Source of the DNA: Pontibacterium sinense
GTDB taxonomy: Bacteria > Pseudomonadota > Gammaproteobacteria > Pseudomonadales > Balneatricaceae
DNA: 64,000 nucleotides
NCBI RefSeq assembly: GCF_015209595.1
Contig: NZ_JADEYS010000015.1
Span: 62,001-126,000 of the forward strand
Direction: 5' to 3'
The position numbers were made by a program, and so were the translations under genes. Of the stretch, positions 61,833-64,000 are shown piece by piece. The notes beneath the pieces were generated by a model. That model worked only from the letters and a program-made list of their open reading frames with translations. It had not been told where the DNA came from and did not search any database. How positions within the stretch are numbered: the stretch's first letter is position 1; the number at the start of each line of letters is the position of its first letter.

Positions 61833-64000
61833 TTAAGCAGGCTCAGCTTCAGTATCAGCAGATGCACTTTCAGATTCGCCACGTGCCTGGGCTTCAGCTG
61901 CATCAATCTCTTTCATAATCTTCAGCGGATTATCAGAGTTCAGTAGCTTGCGGCCCTCTTCGGTGGGAAATTCCACATCGATATCCACCACGCGGCCATC
62001 ACGGCACACGTTGATGATGGTTTCCATGCAAGAACTCAGCAGTGAGTACTTCTCATCCGGCGCCGCAATAATCGTCTGCAAACCCAGATCATCCATAAAG
62101 CCCAGAGACGTAACGGTGTTTTCGGAATCCAGCTTGTTAAAGGCCTCATCAAACACCGCCAGACTCATACCACCCACCGGCTGACCGTCCGCATTCTCGC
62201 GCAGTCGATAGGTGGCGCCCTGTGCAGCGGCAATTGCCACATAGAACGGCACCTGATGCTCACCACCGGAACCGGTTTTGATACGCTGGGTCAGGGTTGT
62301 CTTACGATTACCCTGCAGATCTTTTACGACCAGCTCGAAGTTGTAGAAGTTACGGTAATCCTGCAACAGGCTACTTTCACCCTCATCCTTCAGCACGTCA
62401 TGAATCTTAGCCAGCGCATCCTGATGGGGTTTATCTTCATCAAACTTCATATCGAACAGAGAACCCACGTTCGCCTGATCAACACGGGTATAAGCTTCGA
62501 CCAGCTCCAGAATATCTTTCAACTCCGGGTTTGGCATCATTTCAAAGCTGTACATCTCACGATGGAACGGACGGTTCTTCAGATGCTGGTTCAGCTCACG
62601 GATCAGATCTTTGATCTTATTAATCTGATCATGCAAATGTGCCACAAAGTCGGAGCGGAACGCTGTTTCTGCCTCAAGGCGTGCGCGTTCGGCTTTTTGA
62701 CTGTAGTTTGCCAACTCAGAATCACGCAGCGACTGGACCGTCTCGTTTACAAACGCTTCCAGCTCTTCGTGGGTCGAATCCGGGCTAATCTTATCCAGTG
62801 TCTGGTGGCTCAAACCGCCGCCATGATAGCGGGCTTTATACTGCGCCACCGCATCACGAACACCGTTTTTCTTCTTCTCATGCAGGCTGAGTTCGGACTG
62901 CGCTTTCTTCGCTGCATCAAAGATAATGCGCTCCAGCTCGCCACCACAGGACTCGTCCAGATAATCGCGTTTTTCCTGTGCAGCCTGTGCATCAAATACC
63001 GCTTTCTGTTCGCAAGCAGAACGCGCCACAGCGTGTTCGTCCAACTCCTGAGTCAGGACCTCCAGCGCCGCAGTGTCTTTGATCATCGCGGTACGGACTT
63101 TCTGCAGCTTGTCCATCAGTGACTTCTGCTTCTGTTCCGTCTCTTTCTGCGCGGCGACCAGTTCGGTTATCCGGTTCTGGATACCAGTATCGTCCTGATT
63201 GTGCAGATCAACCACGGCCTGACGGTACCCTTCAATCTCGGTATTCAGCTGTTCACGCTGATTGACCAGATCGAAGACCCGCTCGTTCACACCGACCAGA
63301 TTGGTGGTCAGGCTGATCAGGGAGTCACGCAACTTCTCCAGAGAGTCGTGGCTTTTGCCCAGTTCGGTAAACTCAGCGACCATCTGGTCAACCTGTTTGC
63401 CCTGGATTTCCAGCTGACAGCCTCGGCGACGGATTCCCATAATCGGCTGCTGTTCGTTAATCGCAGTGGTAGAACCTTCTGTCTGCAACATGCAGTCATA
63501 GGTCAACGCACGCTCATGACGCAACAGTTCGGTTTCTGTTTCAACCGCCATCACCCCACCCAGCGCACGGTTCATATACGCACGGGCGTGATCATTATCC
63601 GTATCAATGAAATGCGCCAAAGAACCGGCTTTGTAACGGCTCAGCCACTCACCTGATTTGGTGGTGTTAACGATACGGCAACCTTTCAGGTGACGACCTT
63701 TCCGGCGATAGAGTGTGATCGCTTCTTTTACACGATCCGGCTCAACAATCAGGGCTTCACGGCGCGCCCCCAGGAAAGACTCCAGCGCGATACGCCATTT
63801 GTCGTCATTGATGTCGACCAACTCACAGATCGGCGTGGACTCAATGCCGTACTCGTCCAGCAACTCCATCAGCTCGCGGGTATTGCGACGTACCGGTGCA
63901 CGCCCCTGCTTCAGCTGCTCCACATTGCTTTTCTGGCTCTGAATTTCGCTGCGCAGTTCATTCATACGAATGACCGAGCTTTCGAAGCGACGTGCAATAT
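61833..64000 (-). CDS. SMC-like ATPase with SbcC/MukB-type Walker B (MksB/JetC-like), 3' part
   Basis: The frame stays open to the window edge, so the N-terminal ATP-binding part is missing; about 720 residues are visible. A globular insert (ICELVDINDDKWRIALESFLGARREALIVEP, part shown) sits where a hinge would be, flanked by long coiled coils. The C-terminal head has the ABC-like signature KTGSGGEHQVPFYVAIAAAQ and Walker B LAVFDEAFNKLD, ending in an acidic tail. The layout matches MksB/JetC-type condensin ATPases, which organise chromosomes or exclude plasmids in Wadjet systems. No nuclease (JetD) follows the gene, so a plain MksBEF role is more likely if subunits lie upstream. Confidence 0.75.
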   Translation of the reverse strand, partial: IARRFESSVIRMNELRSEIQSQKSNVEQLKQGRAPVRRNTRELMELLDEYGIESTPICELVDINDDKWRIALESFLGARREALIVEPDRVKEAITLYRRKGRHLKGCRIVNTTKSGEWLSRYKAGSLAHFIDTDNDHARAYMNRALGGVMAVETETELLRHERALTYDCMLQTEGSTTAINEQQPIMGIRRRGCQLEIQGKQVDQMVAEFTELGKSHDSLEKLRDSLISLTTNLVGVNERVFDLVNQREQLNTEIEGYRQAVVDLHNQDDTGIQNRITELVAAQKETEQKQKSLMDKLQKVRTAMIKDTAALEVLTQELDEHAVARSACEQKAVFDAQAAQEKRDYLDESCGGELERIIFDAAKKAQSELSLHEKKKNGVRDAVAQYKARYHGGGLSHQTLDKISPDSTHEELEAFVNETVQSLRDSELANYSQKAERARLEAETAFRSDFVAHLHDQINKIKDLIRELNQHLKNRPFHREMYSFEMMPNPELKDILELVEAYTRVDQANVGSLFDMKFDEDKPHQDALAKIHDVLKDEGESSLLQDYRNFYNFELVVKDLQGNRKTTLTQRIKTGSGGEHQVPFYVAIAAAQGATYRLRENADGQPVGGMSLAVFDEAFNKLDSENTVTSLGFMDDLGLQTIIAAPDEKYSLLSSCMETIINVCRDGRVVDIDVEFPTEEGRKLLNSDNPLKIMKEIDAAEAQARGESESASADTEAEPA

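Overview
This window looks like ordinary chromosome of a marine-type gammaproteobacterium, most likely of the Oceanospirillales group. That is an inference from gene content (fabV, the pil-chp chemosensory cluster, htpG, proS, many acyl-CoA genes, several c-di-GMP proteins); no rRNA or species marker is present. Most genes are intact, closely spaced and followed by clear intrinsic terminators. No tRNA, rRNA, CRISPR array, transposase or prophage was seen.

Layout. 1-2582: a partial DUF502 membrane protein, small hypotheticals and a SAM methyltransferase. 2657-6343: an AT-richer block of five minus-strand gene cassettes separated by attC sites, with no integrase beside it (a CALIN, cluster of attC sites lacking an integron integrase). 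It encodes a DUF6678 protein, a GNAT acetyltransferase, a two-helix membrane protein and two unknown proteins with HEPN-like signatures. 6629-11694: membrane-anchored glutaredoxin, YgiQ-type radical SAM protein, META-domain lipoprotein and FabV. 11793-24216: acyl-CoA metabolism: a DmdC-type dehydrogenase, a MaoC hydratase, a DmdB-type ligase, a PAS kinase/FixJ-type regulator pair downstream of a nested-palindrome element, and a six-gene minus-strand operon (acyl-CoA dehydrogenase, AMACR-like racemase, acyl-CoA synthetase, two thioesterases, alpha/beta hydrolase). 24634-28057: DUF523/TudS-like protein, a small MscS channel with a hairpin over its ribosome binding site, and ProS.

28529-37354 is a type IV pilus (Pil-Chp) chemosensory cluster: a double-receiver regulator, PilH-, PilI- and PilJ-like proteins, a shortened ChpA, and a periplasmic protein with two NarX/PilJ-type P-box motifs; no pilK is present. 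37893-43999 holds two large GGDEF-EAL proteins that converge and overlap by 16 bp. 44205-49603: a class III PLP decarboxylase, a CBS protein, a DUF1127-PhzF-microprotein operon facing a MocR-type regulator, and YceI. 49638-54245: DksA/TraR-type zinc finger protein, cytochrome c5-like protein, HtpG with a sigma-32-like promoter, two hotdog thioesterases and DUF599. 54347-61790: EamA transporter, EAL protein, a chemoreceptor lacking a sensor domain with an overlapping NIT-domain partner, BolA, DUF3422 and two unknowns. 61833 to the window end is the C-terminal two-thirds or so of an SMC-like ATPase of the MksB/JetC type.

The best candidates for new biology are the integrase-less cassette array with two HEPN-like proteins, the nested-palindrome element at 16063-16320, and the split chemoreceptor at 56654-58722. 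All family assignments come from recognising motifs by eye; no database search was possible.
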